64,000 nucleotides of DNA. It comes from JBBKWU01 sp037969035 (GTDB taxonomy: Bacteria; Pseudomonadota; Alphaproteobacteria; Micavibrionales; Micavibrionaceae). The stretch lies in assembly GCA_037969035.1 (NCBI GenBank), contig JBBKWU010000019.1, forward strand, positions 1-64,000, read 5' to 3'. The notes under the pieces are model-generated. The model searched no databases. It had not been told where the DNA came from and saw only the letters and a list, made by a program, of their open reading frames with translations. Of the stretch, positions 53,973-63,474 are shown piece by piece (within the stretch, counting starts at the first letter, position 1; each line of letters begins with the position of its first letter). The position numbers were made by a program, and so were the translations under genes.

Positions 53973-55418
53973 ATGTCCGAACAAGCCGAAGCCACCGCCG
54001 CCAAAAAAGCGTCGCAAACAAAAGCTTTTGATGCTGATTCATTTGTGCCTTCTCCTGAGGTCACAAAACTCTGGAAGAAAATCCATGCAGCATTGCGCGG
54101 CGAATTCGGTGAAGCGGTCTTCCGCAGCTGGTTGAAACCTCTGACATTGCAGGCTTGTTATCACGGTACTTTAGAAGTATCCGTTCCGACACGTTTTATG
54201 AAAGACTGGATCCAAACGCATTATGCTGGCCGTATGCTGGAAATGTGTCAGGAAGAAAGTGACTTGGTTAAACGTCTAGAAATTGTTGTTGTTCAAAATG
54301 CCATCAGCTTTGATGATGACGCCACGCAAGAAACAAAAGCACGCTTGAAAGCCAACCAGAACGCCAAAACAGCTAAAGTTGAAAATCCTTATGAGCTCGT
54401 GTCACCGTTTGATGCACGTTATAGCTTTGATAATTTCGTGATTGGTAAGCCAAACGCGTTGGCACATGCTGCGGCACGCCGTATTGTAGAGTGCCCAAAC
54501 GTACCCTTTAACCCGCTGTTCCTTTATGGTGGTGTTGGTTTGGGCAAAACGCACCTTATGCATGCCATCGGTCAAGCGATGAATAAACAGTGGCCTGAAA
54601 AGAAGGTTATGTACCTCTCAGCAGAGAAGTTCATGTACCAGTTTGTGCGTGCGCTTCGTGCGAATGACGCGATGTCGTTCAAAGAAGCCTTCCGTTCTGT
54701 CGATGTTTTGATGATTGATGATATCCAGTTTATTGCTGGTAAAGAGTCAACACAGGAAGAGTTCTTCCATACATTCAACGCGCTTGTTGATTTGAACAAA
54801 CAAATTGTTATTTCTGCGGATAAAGCACCATCAGACCTTCTGGGCTTGGAAGAGCGTCTACGCTCACGCCTAGCATGGGGTTTGGTTGCGGATATTCACC
54901 CAAGCACGTATGAGCTTCGTTATGGCATTTTGCAGTCAAAGCGCGAGCAGTTGGAAGCTGATGTTCCTGATGCGGTTCTTGAGTTCTTGGCATTAAAAGT
55001 GACATCAAACATTCGTGAGCTTGAAGGTGCATTAAACCGTATCGTGGCACACGCTGATGTAACAAAACAAGCTGTGACATTGGAAACAACACAGGACGTG
55101 CTACAAGATTTGCTGCGCTCACATGATCGCCGTATCACGATTGACGAAATTCAGCGCAAAGTCGCAGAGCATTACAATATTCGTATGTCGGATATGCATT
55201 CTGCACGTCGTTCACGTCAGGTCGCGCGCCCACGTCAGGTCGCGATGTATTTGGCAAAACAGTTAACAGCACGTTCATTGCCAGAAATTGGTCGTAAATT
55301 CGGTGGTCGTGACCATACAACAGTTATGCACGCTGTTCGTAAGATTGACGAGTTGATGGCTGAAGACGCACAAATCGCACAGGATGTAGAAATCGTTCGT
55401 CGCGCTTTGACGGGCTAA
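53973..55418 (+). CDS. dnaA: Chromosomal replication initiator DnaA
   Basis: A 481-residue initiator. Domain I is at about 27-105, a short linker follows, and the AAA+ domain has Walker A GGVGLGKTH at 186-194 and IDDIQFIAGK as Walker B. Domain IV with the DNA-binding signature GRDHTTVMHAVRKI is at the C-terminus. GGGAG precedes the ATG. A hairpin (55428-55456) and a terminator follow. Confidence 0.97.
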   Translation: MSEQAEATAAKKASQTKAFDADSFVPSPEVTKLWKKIHAALRGEFGEAVFRSWLKPLTLQACYHGTLEVSVPTRFMKDWIQTHYAGRMLEMCQEESDLVKRLEIVVVQNAISFDDDATQETKARLKANQNAKTAKVENPYELVSPFDARYSFDNFVIGKPNALAHAAARRIVECPNVPFNPLFLYGGVGLGKTHLMHAIGQAMNKQWPEKKVMYLSAEKFMYQFVRALRANDAMSFKEAFRSVDVLMIDDIQFIAGKESTQEEFFHTFNALVDLNKQIVISADKAPSDLLGLEERLRSRLAWGLVADIHPSTYELRYGILQSKREQLEADVPDAVLEFLALKVTSNIRELEGALNRIVAHADVTKQAVTLETTQDVLQDLLRSHDRRITIDEIQRKVAEHYNIRMSDMHSARRSRQVARPRQVAMYLAKQLTARSLPEIGRKFGGRDHTTVMHAVRKIDELMAEDAQIAQDVEIVRRALTG

Positions 55419-55484
55419 ACATTATAACTGGCGCGGGTTCTCCTTCTTTGCGCCAGAAAGCAACCTTGTAGGGTTGAAATACAT

Positions 55485-55513
55485 AAAAGCGGGGTGTTTA
55501 TCCCGCTTTTTTT
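55485..55513 (+). terminator. Terminator after dnaA
   Basis: AAAAGCGGGG and TCCCGCTTTT form a 10-bp stem (one wobble) with loop TGTTTA, then three more T. Confidence 0.9.
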
Positions 55514-55545
55514 GTGCTTAATCCGCGCAAAGCTAGACAAACCGC

Positions 55546-55573
55546 TTGGCATGCTCTGAGTCTGTGTTATAGT
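55546..55573 (+). promoter_or_regulatory. dnaN promoter
   Basis: TTGGCA (55546-55551), a 16-base spacer and TATAGT (55568-55573). Confidence 0.55.
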
Positions 55574-55613
55574 TTGTCAATTATCGGAAATCATAGATTC
55601 GCAGGTGAAAAGC

Positions 55614-56729
55614 ATGAAAATTTCAATTGAGCGCGCCGCTTTGTTAAGATCACTAAACCACGTTCAGTCCGTTGTCGAACGTCGGAACACAATTCCTATT
55701 CTTTCTAACGTTTTGCTTAAGGCTGAAGGTGAGAGCCTCGCAATGAGCACAACCGACATGGATTTAGAGATTAATGAATCTGTCGCCGCCAACGTTATGA
55801 CCCCTGGTTCAACGACCGTTCCTGCAAATACATTGCACGATATCGTTCGTAAGTTTCCTGACAATTCAAACATTGAAATGTCTTTAAACGAATCGGGTCA
55901 CACAATGACCGTGAGCGCGGGACGTTCTGAATTCAAACTAAGCTGTTTGCCTGTTGCGGATTTTCCGGAAATGAGCAGCACAGAGCTTCCTGTTAGCTTT
56001 TCTCTTCCTGCGGCAGAGTTCCGTCGCTTGATCGATCGTACAAAATTCGCGATGTCGACAGAGGAAACACGTTATTACCTAAACGGTATTTACATCCATG
56101 AAACAGAGCAAAGTGGTGTGAAAATGCTGCGTGCTGTTGCAACGGATGGTCACCGTTTGGCACGCTACGAAATGCCTCTTCCAGAAGGTGCTGCGGGCAT
56201 GCCGGGCGTTATTTTGCCGCGTAAGGCTATTCTTGAGCTTCGTAAGTTGCTTGAAGAAGCGGCTGATACGATTGAAGTTGGTTTATCGGAAAGCAAGGTA
56301 CGCTTCTCATTCGATCATATCGTCATGACGAGCAAGCTTATCGATGGTACGTTCCCGAACTATGAGCAAGTTATTCCGCAAGGCAATGACAAAATCCTCG
56401 AAGTGAACCCGAAGATCTTTAGTTCTGCGATTGACCGTGTATCAACGATTTCTGATGGTAAATCACGTGCGATTAAAATTGCACTCAGTGGTAAAACATT
56501 GACGATTTCTGCAAACTCACCAGAGGCAGGAAGCGCGACCGAAGATTTGGAAGTAAACAGCAATGACAATATCGAAATCGGCTTTAACGCTCGTTATTTG
56601 CTAGATATCACAAGCCAGCTCGAAGGCGAAGGTTGCCGTATTATCATGTCAGATGCAGGCTCTTCTACAATCATCCAAGATTCAGAAGATTTGAGTGCGC
56701 TTTACGTTGTCATGCCGCTGCGCGTTTGA
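55614..56729 (+). CDS. dnaN: DNA polymerase III beta clamp
   Basis: A 371-residue sliding clamp made of three similar domains. The N-terminus KISIERAALLRSLNHVQSVV and the end YVVMPLRV are typical. The ATG at 55614 has AGGTGA six bases upstream. It sits between dnaA and recF, with its own promoter and terminator. Confidence 0.96.
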   Translation: MKISIERAALLRSLNHVQSVVERRNTIPILSNVLLKAEGESLAMSTTDMDLEINESVAANVMTPGSTTVPANTLHDIVRKFPDNSNIEMSLNESGHTMTVSAGRSEFKLSCLPVADFPEMSSTELPVSFSLPAAEFRRLIDRTKFAMSTEETRYYLNGIYIHETEQSGVKMLRAVATDGHRLARYEMPLPEGAAGMPGVILPRKAILELRKLLEEAADTIEVGLSESKVRFSFDHIVMTSKLIDGTFPNYEQVIPQGNDKILEVNPKIFSSAIDRVSTISDGKSRAIKIALSGKTLTISANSPEAGSATEDLEVNSNDNIEIGFNARYLLDITSQLEGEGCRIIMSDAGSSTIIQDSEDLSALYVVMPLRV

Positions 56730-56761
56730 TCTAGCATCTATTAAAAGCTGCATATAAGTTG

Positions 56762-56789
56762 AAAAGGCGCGGTTTACGTGCCTTTTTTT
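56762..56789 (+). terminator. Terminator between dnaN and recF
   Basis: AAAAGGCGCG and CGTGCCTTTT pair (one wobble) with loop GTTTA, followed by three more T. Confidence 0.88.
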
Positions 56790-56800
56790 GTGGTTGTTTG

Positions 56801-56809
56801 TGCTATAAA
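56801..56809 (+). promoter_or_regulatory. Extended -10 promoter of recF at leaderless spacing
   Basis: TGC followed by TATAAA (56804-56809) directly after the dnaN terminator. The expected start falls within one base of the recF ATG at 56817. Confidence 0.45.
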
Positions 56810-56816
56810 TATCCTT

Positions 56817-57977
56817 ATGTCCTATGTTCGTCATTTGAGTTTGCAACAATTTCGCTGTTATGAGACGGCGCAGCTTCGTGATTTATCGCGCGGCGCGGTC
56901 GTGCTTTATGGCGCGAATGGCGCGGGAAAAACAAATGTGCTTGAAGCTATTTCGCTGCTTTCGCCCGGGCGCGGGATGCGCGGTGCTAAGGTGCAGGAAA
57001 TACAGAATCAAGGTGTTGGCGCGAATGGTATGCCGTGGTCTGTTGCGTCAAATATCGAGGCGCGTTATGGCGAGGTTAAAATTGGTGTCGGGCGCGATCC
57101 GCAAAAAGAGAGTAAACGCTTAATCAGAATTAATGGTGAGACGGCAAAATCACAGGCAATGCTGGGTGAGTATTTGTCGTGTGTATGGCTGACGCCGCAA
57201 ATGGATAGAATTTTTCTGGATGGGTCTTCTGCGCGACGGCAATTTTTGGACAGGCTGATCTTTTCTTTTGATGCCAGTCACACAGGGCGTTTAACACGTT
57301 ACGAAAATGCCATGCGGCAACGCTCTCGAATCTTGAAAGAACATGAAAATCCTGATCCATCATGGCTTGAGGGTTTAGAGGATTCGATGGGCGAGACAGG
57401 CGTTGCGATTGCCGCCGCGCGTATTGATTTTGTTGAGCGTCTGCAGGTCGCATGCCATGAATCGGATCAATCCATTACGGCGCATTTCCCTCTGGCACGG
57501 ATATCGCTGTCTGGCACGATTGAGGGGTTATTAACGCGCATGCCCGCGCTTGAGGTGGAGGATATGTTTAAGTATCAGCTCGCGCAAACCCGTGCGCAAG
57601 ACGCGGTGACGGGTGGTGCGGCGACGGGGCCGCATAAAAGTGATTTGCTTGTGCGTTATGGTCTTAAAAATATGGCGGCGGATCAATGTTCAACGGGGGA
57701 GCAAAAGGCACTTCTTATTGGACTTGTTTTGGCGCATGCCCGTTTGATAAACGCAGAGCAGGGCGCGCCACCGCTATTGTTGCTTGATGAAGTTGCGGCG
57801 CATCTGGATGATAAGCGACGCGCGGCACTTTACGATATTTTATATGCGCTTGGCGGACAGGTTTGGTTGACGGGCACGGATCGTTCGTTGTTTTCCTCTA
57901 TCGAAGGAAAGGCACAAGTGATTCATGTTGATAATAGCCATTTAAAGCCGCAATTTGCACACGAAAATGTAGCGTAA
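56817..57977 (+). CDS. recF: Recombination protein RecF
   Basis: A 386-residue SMC-like ATPase of the RecFOR gap-repair pathway. Walker A is GANGAGKT at 32-39, the signature is STGEQKALLIG and Walker B is LLLLDEVAAHLD. The start at 56817 gives the normal N-terminus MSYVRHLSLQQFRCY; the open frame extends 13 codons upstream. No Shine-Dalgarno is present, and a -10 box sits at leaderless distance. Confidence 0.95.
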   Translation: MSYVRHLSLQQFRCYETAQLRDLSRGAVVLYGANGAGKTNVLEAISLLSPGRGMRGAKVQEIQNQGVGANGMPWSVASNIEARYGEVKIGVGRDPQKESKRLIRINGETAKSQAMLGEYLSCVWLTPQMDRIFLDGSSARRQFLDRLIFSFDASHTGRLTRYENAMRQRSRILKEHENPDPSWLEGLEDSMGETGVAIAAARIDFVERLQVACHESDQSITAHFPLARISLSGTIEGLLTRMPALEVEDMFKYQLAQTRAQDAVTGGAATGPHKSDLLVRYGLKNMAADQCSTGEQKALLIGLVLAHARLINAEQGAPPLLLLDEVAAHLDDKRRAALYDILYALGGQVWLTGTDRSLFSSIEGKAQVIHVDNSHLKPQFAHENVA

Positions 57978-58144
57978 AAACAATCTGAAATTATAGAGCG
58001 TGAAACTGATGAAAACATCGGGAAATCTGCCTTTTTTATGTGCATGATACGCGTGTCTGTGCTATAAGTTGAGGGGCTTGAAAAGCGCAGAAAACAGACG
58101 TTTTTGGTCTGTAATTTAACAATTTTGGATAATAGAAAAGAATC

Positions 58145-60610
58145 ATGACAGAGATGGCAAAAAAAGAAGCCGAAATGGGCACGAACGAAGCAGAAGAAAA
58201 CGCAGCATATGGCGCGCAATCGATTAAGATTTTGCGCGGATTGGATGCTGTTCGTAAGCGTCCGGGCATGTATATCGGTGATACGGATGATGGCACGGGT
58301 CTGCACCACATGGTGTATGAGGCCGTTGATAACGCCATTGACGAATCGCTTGCTGGTCATTGTGATCGTATTGATGTTGTGATGAACGAAGACGGTTCTA
58401 TCACTGTGCGCGATAATGGTCGCGGTATTCCGACCGATATTCACCCTGAAGAAGGTGTTTCTGCGGCGGAAGTTATCATGACGAAGCTTCATGCTGGTGG
58501 TAAGTTCGATCAGAACTCCTATAAAGTTTCTGGTGGTTTGCACGGTGTGGGTGTGTCTGTGGTGAATGCGCTGTCTGAATATATGGAGCTGCGTATTTGG
58601 CGTGGCGGTAAAGAACATTACCTGAAATTTAAGCACGGAGAGCCTGTGGCGCCGCTTTCTGTTGTTGGTCCGACGGATAAAAAAGGCACGGAAGTGACGT
58701 TCCTTCCTTCGACTGAAACATTCACGATGGTGGAGTTTAGTTTTACGACATTGGAAGATCGTTTGCGTGAGCTGGCGTTCCTGAACTCAGGCGTGAATAT
58801 TTACTTGAACGACCACCGTAATCCAGATGAGAAAAAAGAAATTAACCTGCATTATGATGGCGGCATCCAAAGTTTTGTCGAATACCTTGATCGTAATAAA
58901 AGTCCAATCATTAAAGTGCCGATTAGCGTCAATAGATATGACGAAAGTAACGGCACAACGGTTGAGGCGTCACTCGAATGGACAGATGCTTACCATGAAA
59001 CAATGCTGTGCTTTACCAATAATATCCCGCAACGCGATGGTGGTACGCACCTTGAAGGTTTCCGTGGCGCACTGACGCGTATTATCAAAAAATACGCCGA
59101 GGAAAACAAGCTCGCTAAGAAAGATTTGAAACTTACGGGCGATGATATGCGCGAAGGCATGACATGTGTTCTGTCTGTGAAAATTCCTGATCCTAAATTT
59201 TCATCACAGACCAAAGATAAATTGGTTTCTTCGGAAGTGCGTCCCGTTGTGGACTCTGCAATCACCGAAGGTTTAGGTATTTGGCTTGAGGAGAATCCAG
59301 CGGAAGCTAAAGTGGTCGTTAATAAGATTTACGAAGCGGCAAGTGCCCGTGAAGCAGCGCGTAAGGCGCGGGATCTGACGCGCCGTAAAGGTGTGATGGA
59401 TGTATCGAACCTACCAGGGAAGTTGGCAGATTGCCAATCTAAAGACCCTGCGGATTCAGAATTGTTCATCGTGGAGGGTGACTCTGCTGGTGGTTCAGCT
59501 AAACAGGCTCGTGATCGCCGTAATCAGGCGATTTTACCGCTGCGTGGTAAGATTTTGAACGTGGAGCGCGCACGCTTTGATCGCATGCTCGGCAATAACG
59601 AGATCGGAACGATGATTACTGCGCTCGGTACGAGTATCGGTAAGGAAGAGTTCAATATCGAGAAGTTACGCTACCATAAAATTGTTATCATGACCGATGC
59701 GGACGTTGATGGCGCGCACATTCGTACGCTGCTACTGACGTTCTTCTTCCGTTATATGCCTGAGGTTATTACGAAGGGCTACATGTATATCGCGCAGCCA
59801 CCGCTTTATAAGGCAAAACGCGGTAATGCGGGCGAAGTGTATTTGAAAGACGATATAGCGCTTGAAAATTATCTGATGGATAGTGCGTTGGCGGAAATTG
59901 TGCTGCAGCAGGGAACTGGTGCAACGCGTTCCGGCAATGATTTGCGCGATGTATTGGGTAAAAGTCGTACGCTAAAACGCGCAATGGAATCAATTGCTAA
60001 GCGTGTTGGACGACTTGATATTGTCGAGCAATCCGCGATTGCGGGTGGTTTTGATGATGCTGTGTTTACTGATGCGGCACTTGTCGCCAAGGTTTGTGCG
60101 GAAATTGGCACTAAAATGGATGCTATCTCTCACCGTAATGAACAAGGTTGGATTGCGACATTTACACCGGAAAAAGGCTATGAAATTAACCGTACATTGC
60201 GCGGTGTGACGAGTACGTATCAAATTAAACCTGAAATGATCCGTCACCCTGATGCCCGCCGTATGCACAGTAACCTTGAATGGTTGCAAGAAAACTTCGG
60301 TGGTCGTGCCACATTAATGACAGGCGAGAAAAAAGTTGGTGAAGTTGAAGGCCCTGTTGCGCTCTACGAGATGGTACAAAATGTTGGTCGTAAGGGCATT
60401 AGTATTCAACGTTATAAAGGTTTGGGTGAAATGAACCCTGAACAGCTTTGGGAAACAACGCTCGACCCGACGGCACGTACATTGTTGCAAGTGCGCGTTG
60501 AGGATGCGGAAAAAGCCAATGATTTGTTCTCAACCCTGATGGGTGATGTGGTAGAACCGCGCCGCGAATTTATTCAGACAAATGCATTGTCTGCTAACGT
60601 GGATATGTAG
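58145..60610 (+). CDS. gyrB: DNA gyrase subunit B
   Basis: An 821-residue gyrase ATPase subunit. It has a GHKL ATP domain (RKRPGMYIGDT, DNGRGIP, GLHGVGVSVVNALS), transducer and TOPRIM domains with E444 in EGDSAGG and D518-A-D520-V-D522, and the C-terminal QRYKGLGEMNPEQLWETT. It supercoils DNA with GyrA. An extra ~20 residues precede the usual start. The Imm63 gene follows after four bases. Confidence 0.97.
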   Translation: MTEMAKKEAEMGTNEAEENAAYGAQSIKILRGLDAVRKRPGMYIGDTDDGTGLHHMVYEAVDNAIDESLAGHCDRIDVVMNEDGSITVRDNGRGIPTDIHPEEGVSAAEVIMTKLHAGGKFDQNSYKVSGGLHGVGVSVVNALSEYMELRIWRGGKEHYLKFKHGEPVAPLSVVGPTDKKGTEVTFLPSTETFTMVEFSFTTLEDRLRELAFLNSGVNIYLNDHRNPDEKKEINLHYDGGIQSFVEYLDRNKSPIIKVPISVNRYDESNGTTVEASLEWTDAYHETMLCFTNNIPQRDGGTHLEGFRGALTRIIKKYAEENKLAKKDLKLTGDDMREGMTCVLSVKIPDPKFSSQTKDKLVSSEVRPVVDSAITEGLGIWLEENPAEAKVVVNKIYEAASAREAARKARDLTRRKGVMDVSNLPGKLADCQSKDPADSELFIVEGDSAGGSAKQARDRRNQAILPLRGKILNVERARFDRMLGNNEIGTMITALGTSIGKEEFNIEKLRYHKIVIMTDADVDGAHIRTLLLTFFFRYMPEVITKGYMYIAQPPLYKAKRGNAGEVYLKDDIALENYLMDSALAEIVLQQGTGATRSGNDLRDVLGKSRTLKRAMESIAKRVGRLDIVEQSAIAGGFDDAVFTDAALVAKVCAEIGTKMDAISHRNEQGWIATFTPEKGYEINRTLRGVTSTYQIKPEMIRHPDARRMHSNLEWLQENFGGRATLMTGEKKVGEVEGPVALYEMVQNVGRKGISIQRYKGLGEMNPEQLWETTLDPTARTLLQVRVEDAEKANDLFSTLMGDVVEPRREFIQTNALSANVDM

Positions 60611-60614
60611 AGCC

Positions 60615-61025
60615 ATGCTTACTGTTCCTGAAATAAAAGAATATTTGAATGAATTGCTTTCTAAGCTGTCGATTGACGTGCCTGAATCTTTAAAGAAAGA
60701 TTATTTTCAAGGAAACGATTACGCTCATCCTTATGTGGTCATTGAAAAAGGCGCATATCACTTAAAAGTGCGGGAAAGAGGATATGTTTTCGAAGATTGG
60801 TCAACAAAAGATATAGACGAGTTGATGTATAAAATAGTCGAAGGCGTAACGAGCGATCTTGCATATGAATATGCATTGCATAATCATATAGAAGGACAAG
60901 ACTCTCGCCGTTTGTGGTTCGAAACGCATTTGAAATATATACGTGAATTCGGAAATGAGAAATGGACAAATAAAGTTAAAGCCGATATTGAGGAAATCTT
61001 GAGGCAAACCCCATATGATGAATGA
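60615..61025 (+). CDS. Imm63-family immunity protein
   Basis: A 136-residue protein. The pattern YVVIEKGAYHLKVRERGYVF, then DIDELMYKIVEGVT, GQDSRRLWFE and a C-terminal EILRQTPYDE matches the Imm63 (immunity protein 63) family, which protects against toxins of polymorphic secretion systems. No toxin or secretion gene is near, so it may be an orphan antidote. It lies four bases after gyrB and overlaps argS by 11 bases. Confidence 0.75.
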   Translation: MLTVPEIKEYLNELLSKLSIDVPESLKKDYFQGNDYAHPYVVIEKGAYHLKVRERGYVFEDWSTKDIDELMYKIVEGVTSDLAYEYALHNHIEGQDSRRLWFETHLKYIREFGNEKWTNKVKADIEEILRQTPYDE

Positions 61026-62790
61026 TATGAACTCTCTAACCGATAAATTAAGTGATACCGTAGGACGGGTTTTTGCTGCGCAGAATTTACCTGCGGATCT
61101 TGGTTTGGTGCGTGTGTCTGATCGTCCTGATTTGGCGCAATTCCAATGTAACGGCGCGATGGCGGCGGCTAAGTTGGCTAAAAAAGCACCGCGCGATATT
61201 GCCAATGATGTGGTGTCAAAGCTGCAACAAAATGCTGCGTTTTCGCGTGTTGATATCGCGGGGCCTGGTTTTATAAATCTTGATGTGACGGATGAATTTC
61301 TCGCGCAACATATGCAAAAAATAGCACATGATGAGAAAGCAGGCGTAAAAACTCTAGCTGAAGAGCAAACAGTTGTGCTCGATTACGGCGGGCCTAATAT
61401 TGCAAAACCAATGCATGTTGGTCATTTGCGCGCAGCAATTATTGGTGATGCGCTACGCCGTGTGATGAGCTTTGCAGGCTTTAACGCTTTGGGTGATGTC
61501 CATATGGGCGACTGGGGCACGCATATGGGTATGATCATCAGCGAGTATATAAGAACAAACCGTCAAGATTTTGTGTTGAATACAGATGCAACGGATACGG
61601 CGCAAGTTGTCGCGCTTATGGCGGATCTGAGTGATATGTATCCAAAGGTCGCGGCAGATTGCAAAGCCGATGAGGCGCGTAAAAAAGAAGCGCAGGACGC
61701 CACCGTTAAAATTCAGAGCAAAGAACCTGAATATTTTGCACTATGGCAGAAAATAAAAGGTGTTTCGGTGATTGGAATGCGCAGCAATTATGAATTGCTG
61801 GATGTGCATTTTGACCTGTGGAAGGGCGAGGCTGACGTGCATGATTACATCGCACCGATGGTTGATGATTTGAAGGCACGTGATTTGGCGGTTGAATCTC
61901 AAGGCGCATTGGTTGTGAATGTAAAAACCGAGGACGATAACAAAGAGATTCCGCCACTTATGCTTTATAAAACGGATGGTGCGGTCATGTATGGCACAAC
62001 GGATATGGCAACGCTGGTTGAGCGTATGAAGCTGTATGATCCAACGCGTGTTGTTTATTGCGTGGATCAACGCCAACATCTGCATTTCGAGCAAGTTTTT
62101 CGTGCGTCCAAAATGGCCAATATCGTTCCTGAAAATGTTGAATTAACCCACGCAGGCTTCGGCACGATGAACGGCACAGACGGCAAGCCGTTTAAAACTC
62201 GCGCAGGCGGCGTGATGAAGCTTGAAGATTTGATCGCGATGGGCTTGGAAAAGGCGCAAGAAAGACTTGCGGAAGCATCACTTGCCCAAGACATGGATGA
62301 GACAGAGAAAAACGATGTGGCGCACAAAGTTGCGATTGCGGCGATTAAATTTGCAGATCTCCAAAACCCGCGTCAATCTGATTATATTTTTGACCTTGAT
62401 CGCTTGATTAGCTTTGAGGGAAAAACGGGGCCGTATCTTTTGTATCAGGCTGTTCGTATTAAATCATTGCTGCGTAAGGCTGAGGCACAAGGTTTAAAGG
62501 CTGATAGCTTTGAGTTTGCGTTTGATGAGGCTGATCGTGCACTGGCGCTGTTGTTGACGGAATTTCCCGACGCCTTTTCATTGACGATGAAAAGCTATAC
62601 GCCGCATCATTTGTGCGAATATGCGTTTAAATTGGCGCAGCAATTTAGCTCGTTTTACGCTGCCTGTCATATTTTGTCAGAAGATGATGAAGCGGTGCGC
62701 AATAGTCGTTTATCGCTATGTTTGCAAACCTATAAGCAGCTTGAAATTGTATTAGGGTTGCTCGGGATTTCTATTCCAGAACGCATGTAG
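61015..62790 (+). CDS. argS: Arginyl-tRNA synthetase
   Basis: A 591-residue class I synthetase. An N-terminal domain binds the tRNA D-loop, the HIGH-type motif is H134-V-G-H137 in AKPMHVGHLRAA, the KMSK place is taken by PFKTRAGG as is usual for ArgS, and the anticodon-binding DALR domain is at the end. The ATG at 61015 overlaps the preceding gene; the ATG at 61027 is an alternative. Confidence 0.96.
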   Translation: MMNDMNSLTDKLSDTVGRVFAAQNLPADLGLVRVSDRPDLAQFQCNGAMAAAKLAKKAPRDIANDVVSKLQQNAAFSRVDIAGPGFINLDVTDEFLAQHMQKIAHDEKAGVKTLAEEQTVVLDYGGPNIAKPMHVGHLRAAIIGDALRRVMSFAGFNALGDVHMGDWGTHMGMIISEYIRTNRQDFVLNTDATDTAQVVALMADLSDMYPKVAADCKADEARKKEAQDATVKIQSKEPEYFALWQKIKGVSVIGMRSNYELLDVHFDLWKGEADVHDYIAPMVDDLKARDLAVESQGALVVNVKTEDDNKEIPPLMLYKTDGAVMYGTTDMATLVERMKLYDPTRVVYCVDQRQHLHFEQVFRASKMANIVPENVELTHAGFGTMNGTDGKPFKTRAGGVMKLEDLIAMGLEKAQERLAEASLAQDMDETEKNDVAHKVAIAAIKFADLQNPRQSDYIFDLDRLISFEGKTGPYLLYQAVRIKSLLRKAEAQGLKADSFEFAFDEADRALALLLTEFPDAFSLTMKSYTPHHLCEYAFKLAQQFSSFYAACHILSEDDEAVRNSRLSLCLQTYKQLEIVLGLLGISIPERM

Positions 62791-62793
62791 CGG

Positions 62794-63474
62794 CTACCGT
62801 GCGCGCAGCACGTGGTAAAAAATATATTCATCGGGATCTGGTTGTGTGTTTTGTACACAGGCACTTGAAACACCATCAAGGCTTGCGCCGCTGATTTGCT
62901 CAGAGTTATTGTAGCTTCCCGTAAATAGCGTGCTGATTTCGATGCCGTCACCATCTGTTGGCATTGTGGCAATTCCCAGACGATCATTAATGTCTTCGCA
63001 AACAATGCGACGCACGTCGTTAAGCATAAGCATTAAATCTGCGTTTGCATTTGCGCCCACGCCTAGAACGGTATTCTCGCCGCTGAAGTGCCAATTGTTC
63101 GCGGCAGCCATATCGTCGGAGGGGGCTATGTAAGAGATAGAGCCGCCTGCGGGGCTGAAAACCATGCAGCGTGCGCTGGAGCAATTTGGGTTATTGTCTG
63201 CGCTTAAGAAGTCATTTTCAAAGCTGATATCTTCCTCGGAAAAAGAGACGGTGTTCATGACGTTATTGACGCCGCGTTCGACCTTCTGTGCGTAGTCAAG
63301 GATAGCGGAGGCTGCGATTTCAGCTTGTTTCTGTGATACGTTCTCGCCACCTTGGCGGGCACTGCGCGATAGCGTGAATATGAGGCCAGCAAACAAAACA
63401 ACGCCAATCATGACCAAGAAAAAGGCATTGCCGCGCTCATTTGTGCGCTGTGTATGCTGCTTATTTTGAGGCAT
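62794..63474 (-). CDS. Pilin-like or secretion-related protein with N-terminal anchor
   Basis: A 226-residue protein. A basic leader (QHTQRTNERG) precedes a hydrophobic helix NAFFLVMIGVVLFAGLIFTL, then a secreted domain with three to four Cys (NPNCSSARCM, RIVCEDIN, SSACVQN). The organisation recalls prepilin-type proteins, but without a clear Glu at position five. It overlaps the upstream gene; starts from 63474 up to 63486 (several ATG in a row) are possible. Confidence 0.6.
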   Translation of the reverse strand: MPQNKQHTQRTNERGNAFFLVMIGVVLFAGLIFTLSRSARQGGENVSQKQAEIAASAILDYAQKVERGVNNVMNTVSFSEEDISFENDFLSADNNPNCSSARCMVFSPAGGSISYIAPSDDMAAANNWHFSGENTVLGVGANANADLMLMLNDVRRIVCEDINDRLGIATMPTDGDGIEISTLFTGSYNNSEQISGASLDGVSSACVQNTQPDPDEYIFYHVLRAR

